DNA of 64,000 nt, taken from the NCBI RefSeq assembly GCF_002224265.1, contig NZ_CP012881.1, positions 1,178,001 through 1,242,000 on the forward strand, given 5' to 3'. Source of the DNA: Vibrio vulnificus NBRC 15645 = ATCC 27562. GTDB lineage: Bacteria; Pseudomonadota; Gammaproteobacteria; Enterobacterales; Vibrionaceae. Both the position numbers and the translations under genes were made by a program. Under the pieces are notes generated by a model, which saw only the letters and a list, made by a program, of their open reading frames with translations, had not been told where the DNA came from and did no database searches. Shown here in pieces: positions 50,761 to 62,383 of this stretch; position 1 is the first letter of the stretch, and every line of letters starts with the position of its first letter.

Positions 50761-51585
50761 TTACTTGTTACGACGACGTACGATGTACTTGTCAGTGCGT
50801 TTGTTGCTACGAGTCTTGTAGCCTTTAGTTGGTACACCCCAAGGTGAAACTGGATGACGGCCACCAGAAGTACGACCTTCACCACCACCGTGTGGGTGAT
50901 CTACTGGGTTCATTACCACACCGCGAACGGTTGGACGAACACCACGCCAGCGACTTGCACCAGCTTTACCAAGCTCACGAAGCATGTGCTCAGAGTTACC
51001 AACTTCACCGATTGTTGCGCGACCTTCAGATAGAACTTTACGCATTTCGCCAGAACGTAGACGGATAGTTACGTAAGAACCATCACGAGCTACTAGCTGA
51101 GCGTAAGCACCCGCTGAACGAGCCAACTGTGCACCTTTACCAGGAGTCAATTCAACACAGTGAATTGTAGAACCTACTGGGATGTTGCGCATTGGTAGAG
51201 TGTTACCCGCTTTGATCGGTGCATCAACACCAGATTGGATAACGTCACCAGCTTGCAGACCTTTAGGTGCAATGATGTAACGACGCTCACCGTCTGCGTA
51301 CAGAACTAGAGCGATGTTTGCGCTACGGTTTGGATCGTATTCTAGACGCTCAACTTTCGCTGGGATACCGTCTTTAGTACGTTTGAAGTCAACTACACGG
51401 TAGTGTTGTTTATGACCACCACCGATGTGACGTACTGTGATACGACCGTTGTTGTTACGACCACCGTTCTTAGAGTTTTTCTCTAGAAGAGGTGCGTAAG
51501 GCTTGCCTTTGTGTAGGTCAGCGTTAACAACTTTAACAACGTGACGACGACCAGCCGAAGTCGGCTTACATTTAACAATAGCCAT
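50761..51585 (-). CDS. rplB: 50S ribosomal protein L2
   Basis: A 274-residue L2, needed for subunit association and peptidyl-transferase activity. The C-terminal [20 protein letters not shown] carries the conserved histidine implicated near the catalytic centre. An N-terminal [13 protein letters not shown] is typical. It lies 16 bp after rplW. Confidence 0.99.
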   Translation of the reverse strand: MAIVKCKPTSAGRRHVVKVVNADLHKGKPYAPLLEKNSKNGGRNNNGRITVRHIGGGHKQHYRVVDFKRTKDGIPAKVERLEYDPNRSANIALVLYADGERRYIIAPKGLQAGDVIQSGVDAPIKAGNTLPMRNIPVGSTIHCVELTPGKGAQLARSAGAYAQLVARDGSYVTIRLRSGEMRKVLSEGRATIGEVGNSEHMLRELGKAGASRWRGVRPTVRGVVMNPVDHPHGGGEGRTSGGRHPVSPWGVPTKGYKTRSNKRTDKYIVRRRNK

Positions 51586-51601
51586 TATTCAACTACTCCT
51601 G

Positions 51602-51904
51602 TTATTCCGCGCCGCCAACAAAGTCAAGATCTTGACCTTCTTTCAAAGTAACGTACGCTTTCTTCACGTCTGAACGACGGCCTTGGCGTAGACCTTGACG
51701 CTTGGTCTTACCCTTAGTGATAAGAGTATTTACAGACTTAACTTCAACTTCAAATAGCTGTTCTACAGCTGCTTTGATCTCTTTCTTAGTCGCATCTTTC
51801 GCTACTTTGAAAACGATAGTGTTCGCTTTCTCAGCTGCCATAGTTGCTTTTTCAGAGATGTGCGGTGCACGTAGAACTTTTAGTAGACGCTCTTGAGTGA
51901 TCAT
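51602..51904 (-). CDS. rplW: 50S ribosomal protein L23
   Basis: A 100-residue L23 at the tunnel exit, the docking site for trigger factor and SRP. The start [20 protein letters not shown] and the conserved loop [20 protein letters not shown] are plain. It overlaps the rplD stop by 4 bp. Confidence 0.99.
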   Translation of the reverse strand: MITQERLLKVLRAPHISEKATMAAEKANTIVFKVAKDATKKEIKAAVEQLFEVEVKSVNTLITKGKTKRQGLRQGRRSDVKKAYVTLKEGQDLDFVGGAE

Positions 51905-52503
51905 GCCAGCATCTCCTCAACTTGCTTAACTGCATCAGCAGTCATTAGAACCTTGTTAAACGCGATTAGAGAAACTGGGTCAATACCAGCTACGTCACGT
52001 GCGTCAACTTTGTATAGGTTACGTGCAGCTAAGAATAGATTCTCGTCTACTTCGCCAGTTACGATAAGCACGTCGTTTAGCTCAAGTTCTTTAAGCTTAG
52101 CAACTAGCTCTTTCGTTTTTGGTGCTTCAACAGAGAAGTTATCAACAACGATTAGACGCTCTTGACGAACTAGCTCAGAAAGAATGCTCTTCATCGCACC
52201 ACGGTACATTTTCTTGTTTACTTTTTGGCTGTGATCTTGTGGTTTCGCAGCAAAAGTAACACCACCTGTACGCCATAGTGGGCTACGGATTGTACCAGCA
52301 CGTGCACGGCCAGTACCTTTTTGACGCCATGGTTTAGCACCACCGCCAGAAACTTCTGAACGTGTTTTTTGAGCACGAGTACCTTGACGAGCACCTGCTG
52401 CGTACGCAACAACTACTTGGTGAACAAGAGCTTCGTTGAACTCACGTCCGAAAGTAGCTTCGGAAACAGTTAGTGCAGCAGCACCTTTAACCATCAATTC
52501 CAT
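51901..52503 (-). CDS. rplD: 50S ribosomal protein L4
   Basis: A 200-residue L4, lining the exit tunnel and, in E. coli, repressing the S10 operon through its leader. The extended loop is [20 protein letters not shown], and [19 protein letters not shown] precedes it. It lies 16 bp after rplC and overlaps rplW. Confidence 0.99.
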   Translation of the reverse strand: MELMVKGAAALTVSEATFGREFNEALVHQVVVAYAAGARQGTRAQKTRSEVSGGGAKPWRQKGTGRARAGTIRSPLWRTGGVTFAAKPQDHSQKVNKKMYRGAMKSILSELVRQERLIVVDNFSVEAPKTKELVAKLKELELNDVLIVTGEVDENLFLAARNLYKVDARDVAGIDPVSLIAFNKVLMTADAVKQVEEMLA

Positions 52504-52519
52504 TACTTACTCCTAGACG

Positions 52520-53149
52520 TTATGCTTTAACAGCTGGTTTAACGATCACGTTACCGCCAGTTGCGCCAGGGACTGCACCTTTAATAAGAAGCAGATTGCG
52601 CTCAGCGTCAACACGTACGATCTCTAGGTTTTGAGTCGTTACACGCTCAGCACCCATGTGACCTGCCATTTTCTTGCCTTTAAATACGCGACCTGGAGTC
52701 TGACATTGACCGATAGAACCAGGAGCACGGTGAGACAATGAGTTACCGTGAGTCATATCTTGAGTACGGAAGTTCCAGCGCTTAACAGTGCCTTGGAAAC
52801 CTTTACCCTTAGATGTACCAGTAACGTCTACTTTTTTAACTTCGTTGAATAGCTCAACAGTTAGTTCTGAACCAACTGCAAACTCTTCGCCGTTTTCTAA
52901 ACGGAATTCCCAAAGACCACGACCAGCTTCAACGCCAGCTTTAGCAAAGTGACCTGCTTCAGCTTTGTTTACGCGGTTAGCTTTCTTTGTACCAGCTGTA
53001 ACTTGGATTGCTGCATAGCCGTCAGTCTCAAGAGTTTTCACTTGAGCAATACGGTTCGCTTCAACCTCAACAACAGTTACAGGGATAGAAACGCCTTCTT
53101 CAGTAAATACGCGGGTCATGCCCACTTTACGACCGATTAGACCAATCAT
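52520..53149 (-). CDS. rplC: 50S ribosomal protein L3
   Basis: A 209-residue L3 reaching to the peptidyl-transferase centre. The loop [20 protein letters not shown] includes the glutamine that PrmB methylates in E. coli. The start is [20 protein letters not shown]. It lies 14 bp after rpsJ. Confidence 0.99.
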   Translation of the reverse strand: MIGLIGRKVGMTRVFTEEGVSIPVTVVEVEANRIAQVKTLETDGYAAIQVTAGTKKANRVNKAEAGHFAKAGVEAGRGLWEFRLENGEEFAVGSELTVELFNEVKKVDVTGTSKGKGFQGTVKRWNFRTQDMTHGNSLSHRAPGSIGQCQTPGRVFKGKKMAGHMGAERVTTQNLEIVRVDAERNLLLIKGAVPGATGGNVIVKPAVKA

Positions 53150-53163
53150 TCTTCTAATCTCCC

Positions 53164-53764
<601 letters not shown>

Positions 53765-53770
53765 CGGCGT

Positions 53771-53798
53771 ATTATACAGATCACAGTTTTGCTTGCAA
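53771..53798 (-). promoter_or_regulatory. S10 operon promoter
   Basis: On the minus strand a -35 TTGCAA (53798-53793) is followed 16 bp later by a consensus -10 TATAAT (53776-53771). Just downstream is a GC-rich CGCCGC discriminator, typical of stringently controlled ribosomal promoters. Confidence 0.88.
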
Positions 53799-53928
53799 GG
53801 GCTGTTTGAAAAATAATCGGAGAAAGATTCAGACGATTGAAGTCCTCGCAACCTGGAGTAACCGAGATACAACTCACCTCAATACACGTGGCAAATAGAC
53901 ACAATCGCTATAGCGGAGCTTAATACTC

Positions 53929-56900
53929 TCACCCCAGACAACAACATAGAGCGAAACTGACAACAACACTGGCAATGAAGCGGTAATACCACACCACAAC
54001 ACTCGCCGTACTATGGATCCCCGCGTCCGCGAGGATGACGAGAAAAAGACAAAAAGAAAAAGCAGACAGACCGAAGTAAGAAGGAAAAAGTTAAAAAACA
54101 AAGGATGAGAGAAAACACCAACAGCACCTTCTCACATAAAAACTCAGCACATCCCCGCCGCGCCCCCTACCGTCATTCCCGTGCACACGAGAATCCATTC
54201 ATCCACGCACGCAGGATGTCGCGTTTGGAAATGCACTCACCACAGACAACAACATAGAGCAAAACTGACAACAACACTGGCAATGAAGCGGAAATACCAC
54301 ACCACAACACTCGCCGTACGATGGTTCTCCGCGTCCGCGAGGATGACGAGAAAAAGGATAGAAAGAAAAAGCCGACAGACCGAAGTGAGAAAGAAAAAGT
54401 TAGAAAACAAAGGATGAGAGAAAACACCAACAGCACCGTCTCACATAAAAACTCAGCACATCCCCGCCACGCCCCCTACCGTCATTCCCGTGCACACAGG
54501 AATCCATTCATCCACACGCGCCGGATGTCGCGTTTGGAAATGCACTCACCACAGACAACAACATAGAGCGAAACTGACAACCACACTGGCAATGAAGCGG
54601 TAATACCGAGCTACAACACTCGCTGTACGATGGATCCCCGCGTTCGCGAGGATGACGAGAAAAAGGATAGAAAGAGGCTAACAGACCGAAGTTGTAAGGA
54701 AGAAGGCGGAATAACAAAGGATTAGATGAGACAAGACACATCAACAACGCCACTATCCCATAAAAGTCAGCACCCGCCACCACGCCCCCCAGTTGTCATT
54801 CCCGTGCACACGGGAATCCATTCATCCACGCACGCCAGATGTCGCGTTTGGAAACACACTTGCCACAACCAACAACTACATAGAGCAAAACCAATAACAA
54901 CACTGGCAATGAAGCGGTAATACCGAGCTACAAGACTCGCTGTACGATGGATCCCCGCGTTCGCGAGGATGACGAGAAAAAGACAAAATGAAAAAGCAGA
55001 CAGTCCGGAGTAAGAAGGAAAAAGTTAGAAAACAAAGGATGAGAGAAAACACCAACAGCACCGTCTCACATAAAAACTCAGCACCCGCCACGCCCCCAGT
55101 TGTCATTCCCGTGCACACGGGAATCCATTCATCCACACGCGCCGGATGTCGCATTTGTAAATGCACTCACCACAGACAACAACATAGAGCAAAACTGACA
55201 ACAGCACTGGCAATGAAGCGGAAATACCAAACCACAACACTCGCTGTACGATGGATCCCCGCGTCCGCGAGGATGACGAGAAAAAGGATAGAAAGAAAAA
55301 GCCGACAGACCGAAGTGAGAAAGAAAAAGTTAGCAGAGTAAAGGATGAGAGAAAACACCAACAGCACCGTCTCACATAAAAACTCAGCACCCGCCATACC
55401 CCCAGCCGTCATTCCCGTGCACACGGGAATCCATTCATCCACACGCGCCGGATGTCGCGTTTGGAAATGCACTCACCACAGACAACAACATAGAGCAAAA
55501 CTGACAACAGCACTGGCAATGAAGCGGAAATACCACACCACAACACTCGCCGTACGATGGATCCCCGCGTTCGCGAGGATGACGAGAAAAAGGATAGAAA
55601 GAAAAAGCAAGCAGACAGAAGTGAGAAGGAAAAAGTTAGAAAACAAAGGATGAGAGAAAACACCAACAGCACCGTCTCACATAAAAACTCAGCACATCCC
55701 CGCCACGCCCCCCTACCGTCATTCCCGTGCACACGGGAATCCATTCATCCACGCACGCCTGATGTCGCGTTTGGAAACGTACTCGCCACAACATAGAGCA
55801 AAACCAATAACAACACTGGCAATGAAGCGGTAATACCACACCACAACACTCGCCGTACTATGGATCCCCGCGTTCGCGAGGATGACGAGAAAAAGGATAG
55901 AAAGAAAAAGCCGACAGACCGAAGTGAGAAGGAAAAAGTTAGAAAACAAAGGATGATAGAAAACACCAACAGCACCGTCTCACATAAAAACTCAGCACCC
56001 GCCACGCCCCCAGTTGTCATTCCCGTGCACACGGGAATCCATTCATCCACGCACGCCGGATGTCGCATTTGTAAATGCACTCACCACTGACAACAACATA
56101 GAGCGAAACTGACAACAGCACTGGCAATGAAGCGGTAACAGCGAGCTACAACACTCGCTGTACGATGGATCCCCGCCTTCGCGAGGATGACGAGAAAAAG
56201 GATAGAAAGAGGCTGACAAACCGAAGTTGTAAGGAATAAGTTTGAATAACAAAGGATAAGATGAGACAAGACACATCAACAGCGACACTATCCCATAAAA
56301 ATCAGCACACCGCCGCCACGCCACCGGCTGTCATTCCCGTGCACACGGGAATCCATTCATCCACACACGCCAAATGCCACGTTTGAAAACGCACTTGCCA
56401 CAACCAACAACTACATAGAGCAAAACTGACAATAACACTGGCAATGAAGCGGTAATACCGAGCTACAACACTCGCTGTACGATGGATCCCCGCGTTCGCG
56501 AGGATGACGAACTGAGAGATAGAAAGAGGCTGACAAACCGAAGTTGTAAGGAATAAATTTGAATAACAAAGGATAAGATGAGACAAGACACATCAACAGC
56601 GGCACTCTCACATAAAAACTCAAAACACCGCCACCACACCACCAATCGTCATTCCCGTGCACACGGGAATCCATTCATCCACACGCGCCGGATGCCACGT
56701 TTGGAAACGCACTTGCCGCAACCAACAACTACATAGAGCAAAACCAACAACAACGCTGGCAATGAAGCGGTAATACCGAGCTACAACACTCGCTGTACGA
56801 TGGTTCCCCGCATTCGCGAGGATGACGAGAAAAAGGATAGAAAGAAAAAGTTAGAAGAGTAAAGGATGAGACAAGACACATCAACAGCGACACTATCCCG

Positions 56901-59178
56901 TAAAAAATCAGCACACAGCCGCCACGCCACCAGCCGTCATTCCCGTGCATACGGGAATCCATTCATCCACACACGCCAGATGCGACGCTTGGAAACGCAC
57001 TTGCCACAACCAACAACTACATAGAGCAAAACCAATAACAACGCCACTATCCCATAAAAACTCAGCACACCGCCGCCACACCACCAGCAGTCATTCCCGT
57101 GCACACGGGAATCCATTCATCCACACACGCCGGATGTCGCGTTTGGAAATGCACTTGCCACAACCAACAACCACATAGAGCAAAACCAACAACAACGCTG
57201 GCAATGAAGCGGTAATACCGAGCTACAACACTCGCTGTACGATGGTTCCCCGCATTCGCGAGGATGACGAGAAAAAGGATAGAAAGAAAAAGTTAGAAGA
57301 GTAAAGGATGAGACAAGACACATCAACAGCGACACTATCCCGTAAAAAATCAGCACACAGCCGCCACGCCACCAGCCGTCATTCCCGTGCATACGGGAAT
57401 CCATTCATCCACACACGCCAGATGCGACGCTTGGAAACGCACTTGCCACAACCAACAACTACATAGAGCAAAACCAATAACAACGCCACTATCCCATAAA
57501 AACTCAGCACACCGCCGCCACACCACCAGCAGTCATTCCCGTGCACACGGGAATCCATTCATCCACACACGCCGGATGTCGCGTTTGGAAATGCACTTGC
57601 CACAACCAACAACTACATAGAGCAAAACTGACAATAACACTGGCAATGAAGCGGTAATACCGAGCTACAACACTCGCTGTACGATGGATCCCCGCGTTCG
57701 CGAGGATGACGAACTGAGAGATAGAAAGAGGCTGACAAACCGAAGTTGTAAGGAATAAATTTGAATAACAAAGGATAAGATGAGACAAGACACATCAACA
57801 GCGCCACTATCCTATAAAAACTCAGAACACCGCCGCCACGCCACCCATCGTCATTCTCGTGCACACGGGAATCTATTTATCCACACGCGCCGGATGTCGC
57901 GTTGGGAAACGCACTTGCCACAACCAACAACAACATAGAGCCAAACTGACAACAACACCGGTAACAAAGCGGTAATACCGAGCTACAACACTCGCTGTAC
58001 GATGGATCCCCGCGTCCGCGAGGATGACGAGAAAAAGGATAGAAAGAAAAAGCAGACAGACCGAAGTGAGAAGGAAAAAGTTAGAAAACAAAGGATGATA
58101 GAAAACACCAACAGCACCGTCTCACATAAAAAATCAGCACATCCCCACCACGCCCCCTACCGTCATTCCCGTGCACACGGGAATCCATTCATCCACAAAC
58201 GCCAGATGTCGCGTTTGGAAACGCACTTGCCACAACCAATAACTACATAGAGCGAAACCGACAACAATACCGGTAACAAAGCGGTAATACCGAGCAACAA
58301 CACTCGCTGTACGATGGATCCCCGCGTCCGCGAGGATGACGAGATAAAAGACGGAAAGAAAAAGCCGAACGAAGATCAACTGCAAAGAACTAAACTCTGA
58401 GACAGCCGCCACACCACCAATCGTCATTCCCGTGCACACGGGAATCCATTCATCCACGCACGCCAGATGTCGCGTTTGGAAACACACTTGCCACAACCAA
58501 CAACTACATAGAGCAAAACCAATAACAACACTGGCAATGAAGCGGTAATACCGAGCTACAAGACTCGCTGTACGATGGATCCCCGCGTTCGCGAGGATGA
58601 CGAGAAAAAGGATAGAAAGAAAAAGCAGACAGACCGAAGTGAGAAGGAAAAAGTTAGAAAACAAAGGATGATAGAAAACACCAACAGCACCGTCTCACAT
58701 AAAAACTCAGCACACCGCCGCCACGCCACCCGTCGTCATTCCCGTGCACACGGGAATCCATTCATCCACACACGCCAGATGCCACGTTTGGAAACACACT
58801 CGCCACAACCAACAACTACATAGAGCAAAACCGACAACACTGGCAATGAAGCGGTAATACCGAGCGACAACACTCGCTGTACGGTGGATCCCCGCGTCCG
58901 CGAGGATGACGAGATAAAAGACGGAAAGAAAAAGCCGAACGAAGATCAACTGCAAAGAACAAAACTCTGAAGACAGCCGCCACGCCACCCGTCGTCATTC
59001 CCGTGCACACGGGAATCCATTCATCCACACGCGCCAGATGTCGCGTTTGGAAACGCACTTGCCACAACCAACAACTACATAGAGCGAAACCGACAACAAT
59101 ACTGGTAACAAAGCGGTAATACCGAGCAACAACACTCGCTGTACGATGGATCCCCGCGTCCGCGAGGATGACGAGCTG
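53929..59178. repeat. Tandem array of composite palindromic repeats, dRS3/NIME-like
   Basis: About 5.25 kb of direct repeats with a unit near 310 bp. Each unit holds hairpin A, consensus ATTCCCGTGCACACGGGAAT, and hairpin B, consensus ATCCCCGCGTYCGCGAGGAT, flanked by GTCATT...CCATTCA and its imperfect inverse GATGGATCC...GATGACGA. A copies start at 54175, 54484, 54798, 55105, 55411, 55721, 56019, 56333, 56651, 56939, 57093, 57381, 57535, 57853, 58165, 58436, 58738 and 58997. B copies start at 54017, 54325, 54634, 54951, 55255, 55561, 55864, 56169, 56486, 56803, 57246, 57688, 58006, 58318, 58579, 58888 and 59150. Fifteen of 18 A copies fit ATTCCC-N8-GGGAAT exactly. Conserved filler between hairpins includes GGCAATGAAGCGGTAATACC and CGCGTTTGGAAA. 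Open frames on both strands are repeat artefacts. Confidence 0.97.
56729..57612. repeat. 442-bp segmental tandem duplication inside the array
   Basis: Copies 56729-57170 and 57171-57612 appear identical by eye apart from the junction. Each copy contains one normal spacing and one short 154-bp A-to-A spacing that has lost its B hairpin, so a deletion between AACAAC direct repeats came first and duplication followed. Confidence 0.9.
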
Positions 59179-59209
59179 AGAGAAAGAAGCAACAGTGCCA
59201 GCGACATAA

Positions 59210-59248
59210 AAAAAGAGCTAGGATCTCTTATCAGCCTAGCTCTTTAAG
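59210..59248 (-). terminator. Rho-independent terminator after galU
   Basis: On the minus strand AAAGAGCTAGG pairs with CCTAGCTCTTT around TGATAAGAGAT, then TTTT. It separates galU from the repeat array. Confidence 0.92.
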
Positions 59249-59269
59249 TGGTTAATTTCGTACGATCAT

Positions 59270-60091
59270 CTATTTATAAAGATTCTCGAAGCAGTAATTG
59301 GTCGCTTCGATATAACCTTCCACACTGCCGCAATCAAAGCGTTGACCTTTAAATTTATATGCAAGAACACAACCACTCTTCGCCTGCTTCAAAAGTGCAT
59401 CCGTGATTTGAATCTCGCCGCCTTTGCCTGGTTCCGTTTGCTCAATCAATTCAAAAATATCTGGCGTTAGGATATAACGGCCAATAATAGCTAGATTACT
59501 CGGTGCGGTTCCTAGATCTGGCTTCTCTACCATGTTATCGACACGGTAAATGCCCTCTTTAATCATTTCGCCGGAAATTACACCATATTTGTGTGTTTCA
59601 TCTTCAGGCACTTCTTGCACAGCCACAATAGAACAGCGGAACTGGTTGAACAACGCAACCATTTGAGCCAACACGCCTTCATCTTGATTTACACACAAAT
59701 CGTCAGCTAAAACGACAGCAAAAGGCTCATCACCAACAAGCTCTTTACCCGTTAAGATTGCATGACCTAACCCCTTCATTTCACGTTGGCGAATAAAGGT
59801 GTAACTTGCTGAATCTATTAACTGTCGTATATCACCCAATAGTGCCTCTTTGCTGGTACCACAAATCTGGTGCTCTAACTCATAATTCTTATCGAAGTGA
59901 TCCATGAGCGCATGCTTACCACGACCGGTAACAATACACATCCCATCCATACCAGCTTCTATAGCCTCTTCAACACCATATTCAATCAATGGTTTGTTAA
60001 CAACCGGCATCATTTCTTTGGGCATGGATTTCGTCGCAGGCAAGAAACGAGTACCGTAGCCTGCTGCGGGGAAAAGACATTTTTTAATCAT
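59270..60091 (-). CDS. galU: UTP-glucose-1-phosphate uridylyltransferase
   Basis: A 273-residue nucleotidyltransferase making UDP-glucose. Seen are the nucleotide-binding FPAAGYGTRFLPATKSMPKEM, the acidic VVLADDLCVNQ and the sugar-binding EKPDLGTAPSNLAIIGRYIL. It is slightly shorter than the E. coli enzyme, lacking C-terminal residues, but the catalytic core is complete. It supplies Ugd upstream, then the 4-epimerase, with UDP-glucuronate precursors. Confidence 0.96.
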   Translation of the reverse strand: MIKKCLFPAAGYGTRFLPATKSMPKEMMPVVNKPLIEYGVEEAIEAGMDGMCIVTGRGKHALMDHFDKNYELEHQICGTSKEALLGDIRQLIDSASYTFIRQREMKGLGHAILTGKELVGDEPFAVVLADDLCVNQDEGVLAQMVALFNQFRCSIVAVQEVPEDETHKYGVISGEMIKEGIYRVDNMVEKPDLGTAPSNLAIIGRYILTPDIFELIEQTEPGKGGEIQITDALLKQAKSGCVLAYKFKGQRFDCGSVEGYIEATNYCFENLYK

Positions 60092-60116
60092 TGCGATTTA
60101 TACCTAGCTAGACATA

Positions 60117-60140
60117 ATAACGAGGCTTTCGCCTCGTTAT
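60117..60140 (-). terminator. Hairpin between the epimerase gene and galU
   Basis: ATAACGAGGC pairs perfectly with GCCTCGTTAT around TTTC (GAAA on the minus strand). There is no long U-tract, so this may be a partial terminator or an mRNA stabiliser. Confidence 0.6.
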
Positions 60141-60143
60141 GTA

Positions 60144-61148
60144 TTACTTGTTATAGAATTCTTTATACCAAGAAACAAACTCAGCAACGCCTTCTTTAAC
60201 TGTTACTCTTGGTTTGTAACCTGTGGCGGTAAATAGATCTTCTGTATCTGCGTAGGTTTGATAAACATCCCCAGGTTGCATTTCACGGAAGTTTTTCTTC
60301 GCTTCAATACCAAGTTCATCTTCAATCGCTTTAACGAAGTCCATCAAGTTGATAGGAGAGCCATGACCAATGTTATAAACCGAATATGGAGCAGAACTGC
60401 TTGCTGGAGTTCCGGATTCTACAGTCCAGCTTTCATTTCGAGTTGGTAAGACGTCTGCAATACGGACTACACCCTCAACAATATCATCTACATGGGTAAA
60501 GTCTCTCCACATATCACCATTATTGTTGATATCGATGGTATCGCCATCAAGAATTTTCTTAGTGAAAATAAATGGGGCCATGTCCGGACGCCCCCAAGAA
60601 CCATACACAGTGAAAAAGCGCAAACCTGTTGTTGGGATGTCATACAGATGAGAATAGCTATGAGCCATTAGCTCGTTAGACTTTTTCGTTGCAGCGTAGA
60701 GTGATACCGGATGGTCAACACTATCTGAAGTGGCAAAAGGAACTTTTGCATTAAGCCCATACACAGAGCTCGAAGATGCATATACCAGATGGTTTACTTT
60801 GTTTTGACGGCATCCCTCAAGAATATTGAGATGCCCAACCAAGTTTGAGTCCGCATAAGCATGTGGGTTTTCTAGTGAATAACGTACTCCGGCTTGGGCT
60901 GCCAAGTGGATAACGCGATCAAACTTCTCAGTTGCAAACAACTGCTCCATCGCGCCACGATCTGCAATATCCACACTTGCAAATTTGAACAGTGGATTTT
61001 CAATACGAGCGAGTCGGGCATGTTTTAGATTCACATCGTAATAATCATTTAGATTATCGATGCCCACAACTTCATGCCCTGCTGCATTAAGTTTCTCTGC
61101 TGTTGCGCTACCAATAAAACCAGCAGCACCAGTTACTAAGTATTTCAT
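60144..61148 (-). CDS. UDP-glucuronate 4-epimerase (SDR family)
   Basis: A 334-residue extended SDR. The frame opens at 61208, but the ATG at 61148 has an AGGA site and starts MKYLVTGAAGFIGSATAEKL with the NAD-binding GAAGFIG. The catalytic YAATK motif follows an SSSVYG segment, and LRFFTVYGSWGRPDMAPFIF is typical of UDP-glucuronate 4-epimerases making UDP-galacturonate. Its position between ugd, which makes UDP-glucuronate, and galU supports that substrate. Confidence 0.92.
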   Translation of the reverse strand: MKYLVTGAAGFIGSATAEKLNAAGHEVVGIDNLNDYYDVNLKHARLARIENPLFKFASVDIADRGAMEQLFATEKFDRVIHLAAQAGVRYSLENPHAYADSNLVGHLNILEGCRQNKVNHLVYASSSSVYGLNAKVPFATSDSVDHPVSLYAATKKSNELMAHSYSHLYDIPTTGLRFFTVYGSWGRPDMAPFIFTKKILDGDTIDINNNGDMWRDFTHVDDIVEGVVRIADVLPTRNESWTVESGTPASSSAPYSVYNIGHGSPINLMDFVKAIEDELGIEAKKNFREMQPGDVYQTYADTEDLFTATGYKPRVTVKEGVAEFVSWYKEFYNK

Positions 61149-61173
61149 AATTAACCGATTCCTAAAGAAACAA

Positions 61174-61197
61174 AAGCCAGTCATATAAGACTGGCTT
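61174..61197 (-). terminator. Terminator-like hairpin between ugd and the epimerase
   Basis: On the minus strand AAGCCAGTC pairs with GACTGGCTT around TTATAT and is followed by TTGTTT. It may reduce read-through from ugd into the epimerase gene. Confidence 0.7.
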
Positions 61198-61216
61198 AAC
61201 TTAATCAAGTGTGAGA

Positions 61217-62383
61217 TTAGTCACTACCAAATAGATCTCGTGTATAAACTTTTTCAGCTACATCCGCTAACTCTTCGACCATACGGTTGGAAACAATCAC
61301 ATCCGAACATTTTTTGAACTCATTCAGATCTTTTACGACACGTGAATGGAAAAACTCAGCATCTTGAAGCACAGGCTCATAAACGACAACTTCTATACCC
61401 TTTGCTTTAATGCGCTTCATAATGCCTTGAATTGAAGACGCACGGAAGTTATCTGAGCCAGCTTTCATGATCAAACGATATATGCCTACTACTTTGGGTT
61501 GACGTTTAATGATCGAATCTGCAATAAAGTCTTTTCGCGTCCGATTAGCATCAACAATCGCGCCAATAATATTGTTTGGAACTTCTTGATAGTTTGCTAA
61601 AAGCTGTTTGGTATCTTTTGGCAAGCAGTAACCGCCATAACCAAATGATGGGTTGTTGTAGTGATTGCCAATACGAGGGTCTAAGCCAACCCCTTCAATG
61701 ATCTGACGAGCATCTAAACCATGCGCTTCTGCATAGGAGTCTAATTCATTGAAATAGGCAACGCGCATGGCTAGGTAGGTGTTGGAGAATAACTTCACCG
61801 CTTCCGCTTCTGTTGAATCGGTAAACAGCACTTGAATATCTTTTTTTACTGCACCCTCAACCAGTAAGTTCGCAAAAACTTCCGCGCGCTCACTTCGTTC
61901 ACCAACGATGATGCGAGATGGGTGCAAGTTATCGTATAACGCCTTACCTTCTCTCAAGAATTCAGGGGAGAATATGACATTTTCGCATCCTAACTCTTTC
62001 TTAATTCGAGCGGTATAACCAACAGGCACAGTAGACTTAATCACCATTACAGCATCAGGATTAATAGTCATTACATCACGGATCACGGCTTCAACTGAAG
62101 ATGTGTTGAAGTAGTTTGTTTGCGGATCGTAATCCGTCGGAGTCGCGATGATGACAAACTCAGCATCTTGATAAGCGGCCTCTTTGTCTAGAGTCGCGGT
62201 AAAGTTTAACGACTTGTGTGATAAAAAATATTCAATCTCAGTGTCTACTATTGGAGATTGTTTGCGATTTAATAGATCGACCTTGTCTTTGATAATATCT
62301 ACAGCGACTACTTGATGATTCTGTGCCAAAAGCATGGCATTAGATAAGCCTACGTAGCCGGTACCTGCAACTGCGATTTTCAT
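61217..62383 (-). CDS. ugd: UDP-glucose 6-dehydrogenase
   Basis: A 388-residue NAD-dependent enzyme oxidising UDP-glucose to UDP-glucuronate. The N-terminal [20 protein letters not shown] binds [23 protein letters not shown] is the family signature, and the catalytic cysteine is in [15 protein letters not shown]. It heads the set ugd, 4-epimerase, galU that prepares sugars for capsule or LPS. Confidence 0.97.
   Translation of the reverse strand: MKIAVAGTGYVGLSNAMLLAQNHQVVAVDIIKDKVDLLNRKQSPIVDTEIEYFLSHKSLNFTATLDKEAAYQDAEFVIIATPTDYDPQTNYFNTSSVEAVIRDVMTINPDAVMVIKSTVPVGYTARIKKELGCENVIFSPEFLREGKALYDNLHPSRIIVGERSERAEVFANLLVEGAVKKDIQVLFTDSTEAEAVKLFSNTYLAMRVAYFNELDSYAEAHGLDARQIIEGVGLDPRIGNHYNNPSFGYGGYCLPKDTKQLLANYQEVPNNIIGAIVDANRTRKDFIADSIIKRQPKVVGIYRLIMKAGSDNFRASSIQGIMKRIKAKGIEVVVYEPVLQDAEFFHSRVVKDLNEFKKCSDVIVSNRMVEELADVAEKVYTRDLFGSD

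Noticed and set aside
53929..59178. CRISPR array
   Set aside because: The unit is about 310 bp with two different palindromes and conserved filler, not short repeats with unique 30-40 bp spacers, and no cas gene is present.
53929..59178. Chromosomal integron cassette array
   Set aside because: No attC core sites (GTTRRRY), no cassette genes and no integrase. Palindromes are too short and too uniform.
53874..59207. Many open frames of 60-176 codons on both strands in the repeat region
   Set aside because: They are all translations of the same repeat in different frames (for example MDSRVHGNDG and MDPRVREDDE-like peptides), lack ribosome-binding sites and have no domain structure.
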